Of a stretch of DNA of 39,008 nucleotides, positions 1-6,930 are shown one piece after another. Position numbers and translations under genes: made by a program. Origin of the DNA: Porphyromonadaceae bacterium (GTDB taxonomy: Bacteria; Bacteroidota; Bacteroidia; Bacteroidales; Paludibacteraceae); assembly GCA_905372135.1 (NCBI GenBank), contig CAJPNS010000006.1:1-39008 (forward strand). The letters run 5' to 3'. The notes under the pieces were generated by a model, which did no database searches, had not been told where the DNA came from, and saw nothing but the letters and a program-made list of their open reading frames with translations. Within the stretch, counting starts at the first letter, position 1; every line of letters begins with the position of its first letter.

Positions 1-2
1 AA

Positions 3-272
3 TTATATGATTGCCAAAATGTCAGACTGACGCATTATCAGGTACTTTTCGCCATCGAGCTCAAGCTCTGTTCCTGCGTATTTGCCGTACAGTACGGTGT
101 CGTTCGGTTTTACAATCATTGTTTCGTCTTTCGTGCCGTTACCTACGGCTACTACTTTACCACGCTGTGGCTTTTCTTTTGCAGTGTCGGGGATAATAAT
201 ACCGCTTGCGGTCTTCTCTTCTGCCTGTGCCGGCAAAACCAACACTCTGTCTGCTAATGGTTTGATGTTCAT
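3..272 (-). CDS. groES: Co-chaperonin GroES (Hsp10)
   Basis: This 89-residue protein is the heptameric lid of the GroEL folding chamber and acts in the cytoplasm. It is full length for the family. The N-terminus MNIKPLADRVLVLP and the mobile-loop region with SGIIIPDTAKEKPQ (about residues 23-36) are diagnostic, as is the GKVVAVGNG turn that follows. The C-terminal strand YLIMRQSDILAII is also typical. It starts at ATG (272) and the stop lies at the very left edge. On this strand groEL would follow immediately, outside the window. The leader contains no obvious inverted CIRCE element, although an 11-mer containing GAGTGC occurs twice upstream. Confidence 0.97.
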   Translation of the reverse strand: MNIKPLADRVLVLPAQAEEKTASGIIIPDTAKEKPQRGKVVAVGNGTKDETMIVKPNDTVLYGKYAGTELELDGEKYLIMRQSDILAII

Positions 273-484
273 TTCTTTTCTGACTTTAATTTATTTATGT
301 TTTAAAAATTTCTATCTCAGAGTGCAGCACCAAAAAATATCGATGACTGCGATAGAATATTTATCACATTTTGTGCCAAGAATACTCTTGTGTCATTTTG
401 TCAGAGTGCAGACATCGCAGTAATATTATATGTTTATTAATCAACATTATAATATTATGCCGCAATCGAAATTTTACGTGTTTT

Positions 485-1279
485 CTAACAGAATCTTTTT
501 TTTACGAAGTCGACAAAGTCTTTTGAAATAGGATTATCCAAATCGAGCCGTAAGACAGTGGAAATGTAATTGATAGCGTCGTCCATTGTCGCCATATCGT
601 TGAGAGTTGTAAGGGCTGTCGAAAGTTTTTCGCCGTTGCCACCGAATAGTTCTCTCTGAAACCTAAACCGATCGCCTATGCCAAGCTCTTTTTTGAGGTC
701 TATTGAGCTATTGTGCGAAGTAGTAGGGTAGTGTACCTCCGCTTTAGGTGCAATAGGCTGTGGATCTTTGTTTTGGGTGTCGATTGTGGGTGCAGTGGGT
801 GCTGTTTTGTTTTCATCGGGTTCGTGTGAGTTGTCTTGTATTTCCATATTTCGGAGCTCTATCTGTGCAGTAGTAATGCTCGTATTTAGCTCTTTTACAG
901 GTTCTTTTACAGGCTCTTCGATGATGGGTTCACTCTTTGTCTCAGGCAAATCGTCGTGCTGCCGTGGGCTGTTTACTTCTACGGTACGGACTTCTTCTTT
1001 TTCGGCAACCTCTACCGTCGGTTCAGTCGTTTTGGGAGCTTCTCTCTCGGCTCTGCTCTTGCTGCTGTTAATCAGCATGTTGGCGGTGTGTTCGGCTTGT
1101 TTGTCGATAGTCTCCGATATTGATTCGATTATTTTTTTTGCTTTTGTGAGTACTATGTCTTGCGAATACAATATATGTGCGTCGAGCAGACGGTCTTTGT
1201 CGATACGACAGCTATCGAGAGTGTCGATACAGCCGATTAGTTTTGCGAGTTCATCTAATTGTTTATTAAGATTATCCAT
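485..1279 (-). CDS. Conserved Bacteroidetes hypothetical protein with helical N-terminus and conserved C-terminal domain
   Basis: The function is unknown. I place the start at the ATG at 1279 (264 residues). A longer frame reaches back to 1408, but its first 43 residues are basic, low-complexity sequence over what looks like the upstream region. Residues 1-75 are likely helical or coiled coil. About residues 76-190 are a Pro/Glu/Thr-rich, probably disordered linker (repeats such as EEPVKEPVKE). The last 65 residues (ELGIGDRFRFQRELFGGNG ... DFVDFVKKRFC) form the compact part. I recognise this C-terminal pattern (DRF-F-RELFGG ... ND...AI-YI...DFV-FV-RRF) from unannotated Bacteroidales proteins. 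It is divergent from the DUF4831 gene. There is no signal peptide or membrane segment. Confidence 0.75.
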   Translation of the reverse strand: MDNLNKQLDELAKLIGCIDTLDSCRIDKDRLLDAHILYSQDIVLTKAKKIIESISETIDKQAEHTANMLINSSKSRAEREAPKTTEPTVEVAEKEEVRTVEVNSPRQHDDLPETKSEPIIEEPVKEPVKELNTSITTAQIELRNMEIQDNSHEPDENKTAPTAPTIDTQNKDPQPIAPKAEVHYPTTSHNSSIDLKKELGIGDRFRFQRELFGGNGEKLSTALTTLNDMATMDDAINYISTVLRLDLDNPISKDFVDFVKKRFC

Positions 1280-1463
1280 TTTTTGAGTGTTTACTTTGTG
1301 ATTGTTTATACGAAAATAGTTACTTTTGTAAGCCACAAAAAGAGACTTGGCAAATTTAATTGAAATTTTCGAAATAGCAGGTTGTCGTGTCCGATTTTTT
1401 TGAATCAAACATCGTCGGCAGAGTTATATGGAAACAAATATTTTACAGATAGCTATCGTTGGT

Positions 1464-2513
1464 ATGAAAAGGATATTTTTCTTATTGATTGTCAGTATAT
1501 CGATATCGGTTTATTCGCAGACAAATGTAGTGCATATCTCGCCGCAAGCGGTATTGCCTCAAAACAGTGTAACATATTTTCTCCCTAAAACAGAGCTCGT
1601 AGTGACCGTCAGAGTCAGAAAAAGCATTCAACGTGCAGGCCGATTTGCCAATTATGCCAAACGTCTACTCGAGTTTGATAATACGATAACCTCAGACAAA
1701 ACATCGTTTGTAATAGATGCTATAGAGCTCACACTCAATCCAGTACCCGATTCGACCCGACAGTATGCCATAGAGATAAGCCCCAAATCGGTAGCATATA
1801 AGATAACGACAGATATACACGGAGTTATACTCGGAGTGAATATGCCATCGGCACTACAACAAGCGGTGAGAGATACCGAATACTTATCGGCAAAGAGTAT
1901 GGATACCGCCATAATATTCGATTACTCCGTACTCAGCGAAGATGCTTTGGGAGCTACCACAGAGGAAAAAATGGCAGAGATGGCAGCAAAACAGATACTC
2001 GATATCAGAGAGAGCCGTATGGAACTATTGACTGGAGATACCGAACGCGGCTACGACGGAGCATCGCTACAAAAGATACTCGACCGACTCGAAACGACCG
2101 AACGTAAACTTACAGAGCTTTTTGTAGGTAAAACTCTAAATATCAGCGAAGACTGCGTCTTGAGAGTAGCCCCTACGGCGACTGTCGAAGACAAAGTTTT
2201 GTTTCGCTTCTCGTCTGCAGTAGGAGTATTGGATGCCGACGACTATGCGGGAAGCCCCATCTATATATCGGTAATACCGGTCGCTACCAAGCTTGTAGAT
2301 ACCGATACGGGCAAGACCAAAAGATTTGGGATATTTTACAACAATATAGCCAAAGCCGATGTAAAAATATCGGATATCGATAAGCAGTGGGTAGATAGAG
2401 TAGTGGTAATGCCGCAGTTTGGGCAGACGGCTTTCTTGCCCGCCAAGATATTCGATAAACCCGATACTGCTGTGGAGTTTACCGAGTATGGTACTATCAA
2501 AAGCGTAAGATGA
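1464..2513 (+). CDS. DUF4831 family secreted protein
   Basis: The function is unknown; the family is restricted to Bacteroidetes. An in-frame ATG exists at 1428, but the ATG at 1464 gives a clean signal peptide (MKRIFFLLIVSISISVYSQ) and is preferred (349 residues). After cleavage the protein runs TNVVHISPQAVLPQNSVTYFLPKTELVVTVRV, the typical start of DUF4831 proteins, followed by RAGRFANYAKRLL and a beta-rich body. It is about the usual family length and is probably periplasmic or surface-associated. purE follows after 36 nt on the same strand, so the two may be cotranscribed, but no functional link is evident. Confidence 0.85.
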   Translation: MKRIFFLLIVSISISVYSQTNVVHISPQAVLPQNSVTYFLPKTELVVTVRVRKSIQRAGRFANYAKRLLEFDNTITSDKTSFVIDAIELTLNPVPDSTRQYAIEISPKSVAYKITTDIHGVILGVNMPSALQQAVRDTEYLSAKSMDTAIIFDYSVLSEDALGATTEEKMAEMAAKQILDIRESRMELLTGDTERGYDGASLQKILDRLETTERKLTELFVGKTLNISEDCVLRVAPTATVEDKVLFRFSSAVGVLDADDYAGSPIYISVIPVATKLVDTDTGKTKRFGIFYNNIAKADVKISDIDKQWVDRVVVMPQFGQTAFLPAKIFDKPDTAVEFTEYGTIKSVR

Positions 2514-2549
2514 TAAATTATAACAACATACATATATCGAAAAAAAATA

Positions 2550-3059
2550 ATGATGACACCTAAAGTAAGTATAATAATGGGCAGCACGTCGGACTTGCCC
2601 GTAATGGAGAAAGCGGCGAAGATACTCGATGAGTTCGAAGTGCCGTTCGAGATGAACGCTCTGTCGGCACACCGTACACCCGACCAAGTGGTAGAGTTTG
2701 CTGCCTCTGCCGACAAACGCGGCATTGAGGTGATAATAGCCGGTGCCGGTATGGCTGCACATCTGCCGGGGGTTATAGCGGCGTCTACGTCGTTGCCTGT
2801 AATAGGACTGCCCATAAGTGCCTCGTTGCAGGGAATGGACGCCCTGCTGGCGATAGTACAGATGCCTCCCGCAATCCCTGTGGCTACCGTCGGTATCGAT
2901 GCAGGACAGAATGCGGGGCTATTGGCTGTGCAGATATTGGCAGTAGGCAATAGCGAGCTGCGGGCAAAGCTACAAAAGTATAAAAGCGACCTAAAAACCA
3001 AGATAGTAAAAGCCAACGAACAACTCCGAGAGGTGAAGTATAAGTTCAAAACAAATTGA
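2550..3059 (+). CDS. purE: N5-carboxyaminoimidazole ribonucleotide mutase (PurE, class I)
   Basis: PurE converts N5-CAIR to CAIR in de novo purine synthesis, in the cytoplasm as an octamer. At 169 residues it has the normal class I length. Family motifs are visible in order: the phosphate-binding GSTSDLPVMEKA (about residues 11-22), the SAHRTPDQV loop with the catalytic His (about residue 43), the GAGMAAHLPGV segment (about 66-76), and PVIGLPISA followed by GMDALLAIVQMPPAIPVATV (about 84-115). The ATGATG start gives MMTPKVSIIMGS. The gene lies 36 nt after the DUF4831 gene. purK is not in the window. A 10-bp stem-loop 8 nt after the stop may separate it from the next transcript. Confidence 0.97.
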   Translation: MMTPKVSIIMGSTSDLPVMEKAAKILDEFEVPFEMNALSAHRTPDQVVEFAASADKRGIEVIIAGAGMAAHLPGVIAASTSLPVIGLPISASLQGMDALLAIVQMPPAIPVATVGIDAGQNAGLLAVQILAVGNSELRAKLQKYKSDLKTKIVKANEQLREVKYKFKTN

Positions 3060-3067
3060 AATACAAG

Positions 3068-3111
3068 CGTCTGTCTCTCTGATGGCTAATACCTCTCAAC
3101 CGAGACAGGCG
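3068..3111 (+). terminator. Stem-loop between purE and the queuosine-precursor transporter
   Basis: CGTCTGTCTC (3068-3077) pairs with GAGACAGGCG (3102-3111): ten pairs, one of them G-T, with a 24-nt loop. No T tract follows, so it is not a classical intrinsic terminator. It ends one base before P1 of the putative preQ1 aptamer, so it could instead be an mRNA processing or insulating hairpin, or could stack on the aptamer. Confidence 0.45.
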
Positions 3112-3112
3112 A

Positions 3113-3142
3113 AGTGTGCTTGATAACCACTAAAAAAACAAG
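3113..3142 (+). promoter_or_regulatory. Candidate preQ1-I riboswitch (H-type pseudoknot) in the yhhQ leader
   Basis: P1 is AGTG (3113-3116) paired with CACT (3128-3131). The P1 loop contains CTTG (3119-3122), which pairs perfectly with CAAG (3139-3142) to make P2. An A7 run (3132-3138) forms the A-rich third loop. C3127 sits directly before the 3' strand of P1, the position of the preQ1-contacting cytosine in known class I aptamers, within a TAAC stretch like that of the Thermoanaerobacter aptamer. P2 ends three bases before the ATG at 3146, so ligand-stabilised pairing would occlude translation initiation. The downstream gene is a preQ0/preQ1 transporter homologue, a known target of this class. 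P1 is only four pairs. Confidence 0.72.
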
Positions 3143-3145
3143 AAT

Positions 3146-3811
3146 ATGACGAAAAAAGTATCCAATCTATATTTTATCTGTGGCGTTGTGTTCGCCACGT
3201 GCCTTATTGTATCCAATATAGTAGAGCAGAAGCTGACGACTATCTGGATAGTTCCTCTTACGGGCGGGCTCTTTATTTTCCCCGTCTCGTATATTATCAA
3301 CGACTTGGTAGCCGAAGTGTGGGGTTACCGCAGTGCACGGCTGATGATATGGCTCGGTTTTGCGATGAATGCCTTTGCCATATTGGTTTTCCAGTTTGTC
3401 ATAATGCTGCCGCCGACAGCCGAGTTTACACACCAAGAAGCTTTTGAGCTGGTACTTAGCAGCACGATGCGGATAAGTCTGGCGAGTTTCGTGGCTTTTT
3501 TGTGTGGCTCTCTGCTCAATGCTTACGTTATGAGCCGTATGAAAGTATTGCAGAAGGGCAAGATGTTTTCGCTTCGGGCGGTTGCCTCCACAGTGGTGGG
3601 CGAGACTGTAGACTCGCTCCTCTTTTTCAATATCGCTTTCTTGGGGCAAATATCGTACCGTCTGCTCATACAGCTTATGCTGACGCAAATATTCCTTAAA
3701 ACTCTGTACGAAGTTGTGTTGCTGCCTGTAACAGTGCGTATCGTGCGTTATGTGAAGAGGTACGAGCAAACCGACGTCTATGACATAGACATATCGTACC
3801 GACCATTCTAA
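3146..3811 (+). CDS. yhhQ: Queuosine precursor transporter, YhhQ/QPTR family (DUF165)
   Basis: This is an inner-membrane protein of 221 residues with about six transmembrane segments. The family imports queuosine precursors (preQ0/preQ1, or queuine) for modification of GUN-anticodon tRNAs. Family-typical stretches are TCLIVSNIVEQKL near the N-terminus, GGLFIFPVSYIINDLVAEVWGYRSAR (about residues 40-65), and VGETVDSLLFFNIAFLG (about 150-166), which carries the conserved E-D-LF pattern. The end DIDISYRPF is cytoplasmic. It starts at the ATG at 3146, three bases downstream of the candidate preQ1-I pseudoknot, so expression is probably controlled at translation by the nucleobase it imports. No queuosine synthesis genes lie nearby. 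Confidence 0.92.
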   Translation: MTKKVSNLYFICGVVFATCLIVSNIVEQKLTTIWIVPLTGGLFIFPVSYIINDLVAEVWGYRSARLMIWLGFAMNAFAILVFQFVIMLPPTAEFTHQEAFELVLSSTMRISLASFVAFLCGSLLNAYVMSRMKVLQKGKMFSLRAVASTVVGETVDSLLFFNIAFLGQISYRLLIQLMLTQIFLKTLYEVVLLPVTVRIVRYVKRYEQTDVYDIDISYRPF

Positions 3812-3852
3812 AAGGACGATATAATTCTTTTGGCGTGTAGTATAAAAATATA

Positions 3853-3883
3853 TTTGTGGAATAAAAAAAAAGTACTACCTTTG
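3853..3883 (+). promoter_or_regulatory. Promoter of tRNA-Gln
   Basis: A -33 box TTTG (3853-3856) and a -7 box TACCTTTG (3876-3883) are separated by 19 nt, which matches the Bacteroidetes primary sigma consensus. The start of transcription would lie near 3890, about 30 nt before the tRNA. Confidence 0.8.
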
Positions 3884-3919
3884 CACTCTAAATTTAGGTG
3901 GGTATGCCTAAAGATACAT

Positions 3920-3990
3920 TGTCTAATGGTGTAATGGTAGCACAACAGGTTTTGGTTCTGTTTGTCGAGGTTCGAATCCTCGTTAGACAA
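3920..3990 (+). tRNA. tRNA-Gln (anticodon TTG)
   Basis: The cloverleaf is visible. Acceptor TGTCTAA pairs with TTAGACA, the anticodon stem is ACAGG/TCTGT around loop TTTTGGT (anticodon TTG), and the T arm is GAGG-TTCGAAT-CCTC. The discriminator is A. CCA is not encoded. An intrinsic terminator follows about 25 nt later. Confidence 0.96.
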
Positions 3991-4013
3991 CAAAGATTTA
4001 TGGTTATATAATG

Positions 4014-4039
4014 ACGGCGGAGAGATCTGCCGTTTTTTT
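4014..4039 (+). terminator. Intrinsic terminator after tRNA-Gln
   Basis: ACGGC (4014-4018) pairs with GCCGT (4029-4033), and a run of seven T follows directly. Confidence 0.75.
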
Positions 4040-4064
4040 GATTATGTATTGAGTATAGTATGGT

Positions 4065-4196
4065 ATCTATAAAAACATAGATAACCATCTACTGAGATAT
4101 AGTTAACTATCTATGAAGATATAGTTACCTATCTATGAAAACACAGATACCTATCTACTAAAATATAGTTGTCTATCTCTATAAAAGAGCTATAAA
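4065..4196 (+). repeat. Six tandem 22-bp degenerate repeats between tRNA-Gln and tRNA-Pro
   Basis: Units start at 4065, 4087, 4109, 4131, 4153 and 4175. Each begins ATCTAT or ATCTAC/ATCTCT, and units 2-5 carry an ATATAG or ACAGAT core and end near -CCT/-ACT/-TCT. Units 2 and 3 are the most alike (ATCTAnTGAnGATATAGTTA). Within a unit CTAT and ATAG are inverted, so each unit can form a weak hairpin. No open frame explains the period, which is not a multiple of three. The last unit is the most diverged. Confidence 0.75.
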
Positions 4197-4249
4197 TCGG
4201 TAGTCGTTCGATGGTAACGATGTAAGGAGGTCGAAATATCCGTATTGTT

Positions 4250-4280
4250 TTTGTGGTGTAGAAAAAAAGTATTACTTTTG
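4250..4280 (+). promoter_or_regulatory. Promoter of tRNA-Pro
   Basis: TTTG (4250-4253) and TACTTTTG (4273-4280) are separated by 19 nt. The start would be near 4287, about 20 nt before the tRNA. Confidence 0.78.
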
Positions 4281-4305
4281 CACATTGTAACGGAGAAACA
4301 AATAT

Positions 4306-4380
4306 CGGGATGTAGCGCAGTCCGGTTAGCGCACCTGCTTTGGGAGCAGGGGGTCCCAAGTTCGAATCTTGGTATCCCGA
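4306..4380 (+). tRNA. tRNA-Pro (anticodon TGG)
   Basis: Acceptor CGGGATG pairs with TATCCCG, with a final G-T pair. Anticodon stem CCTGC/GCAGG encloses loop TTTGGGA (anticodon TGG). The T arm is CCAAG-TTCGAAT-CTTGG. The discriminator is A and CCA is not encoded. Confidence 0.96.
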
Positions 4381-4386
4381 CACAAA

Positions 4387-4419
4387 AAAGAGGCTGTCTT
4401 CTGTCGAAGCAGCCTCTTT
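4387..4419. terminator. Bidirectional terminator between tRNA-Pro and dps
   Basis: AAAGAGGCTG (4387-4396) pairs perfectly with CAGCCTCTTT (4410-4419), and inner CTTC/GAAG can extend the stem. The T-rich flank on each strand lets it end tRNA-Pro (plus) and the convergent dps (minus). Confidence 0.85.
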
Positions 4420-4444
4420 CCTTTCATTATATCTAAATCATCAT

Positions 4445-4912
4445 CTATTCGAAATAAGCAACCATCATCCAGATGGCTTTCTCTTGTTCTTCGATATAAT
4501 CGCCCATAAGTGTAACGGTAGCGTCGTCGCCGATTTCAGCTGCATCGGCCGAGATTTGTCGTTCGAGTTGTATGAGATATTTATACGTTTCCAAGATGTT
4601 TTTCAGTGCTTGGTCGCCATCGCTTACAAGAGGACTCTCTTTTATTTTCGATACTTTGAGGTAGTCCGAATAATTGTGTTTCGGAGCCTCTCCGAGCATA
4701 AGCAGGCGTTCGGCTATTTCGTCGACTTTCTCTGCAGCATCGTTGTACATATCTTCGAATTTCTTGTGCAATACGTAGAAGTTCTTACCTTTTATATTCC
4801 AATGGAATCCCCTGATATTGGTATAAAACACTTGTAGGTCTGCCAGAAGTTGGCTAAGTCCTGCGGTTACTTTTTGGACGTTTTTTAGTCCCGTAAATTC
4901 CAATACTTTCAT
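4445..4912 (-). CDS. dps: Dps family ferritin-like DNA-binding/iron-storage protein
   Basis: Dps oxidises and stores iron in a dodecameric shell and protects DNA during oxidative or starvation stress. Ferroxidase-site residues are visible in the family motif GFHWNIKGKNFYVLHKKFEDMY (His37, His49 and acidic Glu53/Asp54 in the 155-residue form), followed by DEIAERLLMLGE. Two in-frame ATGs exist, at 4918 and 4912. AAAGGAG (4921-4927 on this strand) lies 8 nt from the second but only 2 nt from the first, so I prefer 4912. A strong Shine-Dalgarno is unusual in this phylum. The gene has its own promoter and shares a terminator with the convergent tRNA-Pro. Confidence 0.93.
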   Translation of the reverse strand: MKVLEFTGLKNVQKVTAGLSQLLADLQVFYTNIRGFHWNIKGKNFYVLHKKFEDMYNDAAEKVDEIAERLLMLGEAPKHNYSDYLKVSKIKESPLVSDGDQALKNILETYKYLIQLERQISADAAEIGDDATVTLMGDYIEEQEKAIWMMVAYFE

Positions 4913-4957
4913 TGTCATTTCTCCTTTATTAATTATTTATAAAATTATAATCGAGTG

Positions 4958-4989
4958 CAAAGATATAGTATTATATTCAAACAACCAAA
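4958..4989 (-). promoter_or_regulatory. Promoter of dps
   Basis: On the minus strand the -7 box TATCTTTG (4958-4965) and the -33 box TTTG (4986-4989) are 20 nt apart. The leader is about 40 nt. I see no clear OxyR or Fur palindrome. Confidence 0.65.
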
Positions 4990-5049
4990 AGATATTTGTT
5001 ATATTTTGATAGAAATAATTTATCGGTGGCGAAAGGTGGGAAAATACGA

Positions 5050-5085
5050 ACGACACTCACCTCAATATTATGCGGTAAGTGTCGT
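5050..5085 (-). terminator. Hairpin after tRNA-Val
   Basis: ACGACACT (5050-5057) pairs with AGTGTCGT (5078-5085). It lies just downstream of tRNA-Val on the minus strand and is followed by TCGTATTTTCC, only a weak T stretch. Confidence 0.55.
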
Positions 5086-5094
5086 CTTGGTTTG

Positions 5095-5169
5095 TGGGCG
5101 TTGACGGATTCGAACCGCCGACCCTCTGCTTGTAAGGCAGATGCTCTGAACCAGCTGAGCTAAACGCCC
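5095..5169 (-). tRNA. tRNA-Val (anticodon TAC)
   Basis: Read on the minus strand, acceptor GGGCGTT pairs with AACGCCC, and anticodon stem TCTGC/GCAGA encloses loop CTTACAA (anticodon TAC). The T arm is GGCGG-TTCGAAT-CCGTC. The discriminator is A and no CCA is encoded. Confidence 0.96.
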
Positions 5170-5188
5170 TCATTGTCGATTGCGAGTG

Positions 5189-5218
5189 CAAAGGTAATAC
5201 ATTTTTTTTATCTACAAA
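5189..5218 (-). promoter_or_regulatory. Promoter of tRNA-Val
   Basis: Minus-strand TACCTTTG (5189-5196) has TTTG (5215-5218) 18 nt upstream. The same TTTGCACTC start-site context occurs at tRNA-Gln and dps. Confidence 0.72.
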
Positions 5219-5344
5219 AATTTTTTTCGCTTTTACCCGAAAAAAAATCGTGTATTAACGACTTACTTGCCGACAAAGAACAATGTTTTACCACTAAAAG
5301 ACTTATTATAATGTTGTTGCCTCAGTCGTTTCGGTACTGACATA

Positions 5345-6889
5345 TCAGACCAATTTGCCGAAGATATTTCTAAAACTTACCTCAGAGTCGATAATATTAT
5401 AGAGTTCGGAAAGGGCAACTCGGCTCTGCTCCATCGAATCACGGTGGCGAATGGTAACGGTATCGTCTTCGAGCGTTTGGTGGTCGATGGTAACACAAAA
5501 CGGTGTACCTACGGCATCTTGGCGACGATAGCGTTTGCCGATACTGTCTTTTTCGTCGTATACGGTCTTGAAGTCGAACTTCAACATATTCATCACCTCT
5601 GCAGCCTTCTCGGGCAGACCGTCTTTTTTGACAAGCGGCAATACAGCCACCTTGTTGGGAGCCAACACAGGCGGCAGATGCAGTACCACGCGAGAGTCGC
5701 CGCCTTCGAGCTGTTGCTCTTCGTACGAAGCAGCCATTATCGAGAGGAACATTCTATCGACACCGATAGAGGTCTCTATCACATACGGCACGTAGCTCTC
5801 GTTAAGTTCGGGGTCGAAGTATTTGATGTTTTTACCCGAATATTTCTCGTGCTGCGACAGGTCGAAGTCAGTGCGACTGTGTATCCCCTCCACCTCTTTG
5901 AATCCAAAGGGCATCTCGAACTCTATATCGGTAGCGGCATTGGCGTAGTGTGCCAGCTTTTCGTGGTCGTGGAAGCGATATTTGCCGTCGCCAAGTCCGA
6001 GCGACCGGTGCCAACGCATACGGAAATGTTTCCAGTAGTCGAACCACTTCATCTCCTCACCCGGGCGGACAAAAAACTGCATCTCCATCTGCTCGAACTC
6101 ACGCATACGGAAGATAAACTGCCGTGCCACTATCTCGTTACGGAATGCCTTGCCTATCTGTGCTATACCGAACGGTATCTTCATTCTGCCCGTCTTCTGC
6201 ACGTTGAGGAAATTGACAAAAATACCCTGTGCCGTCTCGGGACGGAGATAGACCTTGGTGGCTCCGTCGGCAACAGAACCTATCTCGGTCGAAAACATAA
6301 GGTTAAATTGACGCACATCAGTCCAATTCTTGGTACCCGATACGGGACAAACCACATCGTAATCGACAATGATTTGTTTGAGTTCATCGAGGTTATTGTC
6401 GTTCATAGCCGTGGCAAAACGCTCGTGCAGGGTATCGCGTTTTTGGGAATACTCCACTACACGCGGATTGGTGCGGCAATAAAGGTCTCTGTCGAACGAC
6501 TCACCGAAACGTTTGGCAGCTTTATCTACCTCTTTTGCTATCTTCTCGTCGAATTTAGCCAAAACATCCTCTATCAGCACATCGGCTCTGTAACGCTTTT
6601 TGCTGTCGCGGTTGTCGATAAGCGGGTCGTTGAATGCGTCGACGTGCCCCGAAGCCTTCCACGTGGTAGGGTGCATAAATATGGCAGCGTCTATGCCTAC
6701 CACATTGTCGTTGAGGCGGGTCATAGCCTCCCACCAATAGGCTTTTATATTGTTTTTCAGCTCTACGCCGTTCTGTCCGTAGTCGTAGACGGCAGCCAGC
6801 CCGTCGTATATCTCGCTCGAAGCGAAGACAAAACCGTATTCTTTGCAGTGAGCAATAAGTTTCTTGAAGATTTCTTCCTGTGAAGCCAT
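5345..6889 (-). CDS. glyQS: Glycine--tRNA ligase (homodimeric class II)
   Basis: This enzyme charges tRNA-Gly with glycine in the cytoplasm. It is the single-chain, alpha2 (eukaryote-like) type, 514 residues long. The class II catalytic core shows motif 1 in the first 60 residues (KEYGFVFASSEIYDGLAAVYDYG), PETAQGIFVNF (217-227), motif 2 with FRNE (249-252) and RMREFEQMEMQFF, and motif 3 ETSIGVDRMF (372-381). The anticodon-binding domain is about residues 405-500 (LAPNKVAVLPLVKK ... YRRQDAVGTPFCVTID). It starts at the ATG at 6889. It lies 41 nt downstream of the pseudophosphatase-like gene and could share its transcript. No T-box-like leader is seen. Confidence 0.97.
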   Translation of the reverse strand: MASQEEIFKKLIAHCKEYGFVFASSEIYDGLAAVYDYGQNGVELKNNIKAYWWEAMTRLNDNVVGIDAAIFMHPTTWKASGHVDAFNDPLIDNRDSKKRYRADVLIEDVLAKFDEKIAKEVDKAAKRFGESFDRDLYCRTNPRVVEYSQKRDTLHERFATAMNDNNLDELKQIIVDYDVVCPVSGTKNWTDVRQFNLMFSTEIGSVADGATKVYLRPETAQGIFVNFLNVQKTGRMKIPFGIAQIGKAFRNEIVARQFIFRMREFEQMEMQFFVRPGEEMKWFDYWKHFRMRWHRSLGLGDGKYRFHDHEKLAHYANAATDIEFEMPFGFKEVEGIHSRTDFDLSQHEKYSGKNIKYFDPELNESYVPYVIETSIGVDRMFLSIMAASYEEQQLEGGDSRVVLHLPPVLAPNKVAVLPLVKKDGLPEKAAEVMNMLKFDFKTVYDEKDSIGKRYRRQDAVGTPFCVTIDHQTLEDDTVTIRHRDSMEQSRVALSELYNIIDSEVSFRNIFGKLV

Positions 6890-6930
6890 ATATGTATAAT
6901 TATTTTAGTTGTGTATATATAACATAATCA

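Noticed and set aside
1280..1408. N-terminal extension of the hypothetical gene at 485
   Set aside because: The first 43 residues are basic low-complexity sequence without a motif; the ATG at 1279 begins the helical domain. Upstream sequence looks like leader and promoter.
2136..2762. Long minus-strand frame across the end of the DUF4831 gene and purE
   Set aside because: It is antisense to two well-supported genes, Tyr/Arg-rich in composition and shows no domain.
4065..4196. CRISPR array
   Set aside because: The units are contiguous 22-mers without unique spacers and no cas genes are present.
3845..4380. tRNA-targeted integrative element at tRNA-Gln or tRNA-Pro
   Set aside because: Both tRNAs are intact, no integrase is nearby and no duplicated tRNA 3' end is visible in the window.
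5444..6883. 479-codon plus-strand frame opposite glyQS
   Set aside because: It mirrors the complete GlyRS gene on the other strand; the product has no recognisable features. Long antisense frames arise from the codon bias of this genome.
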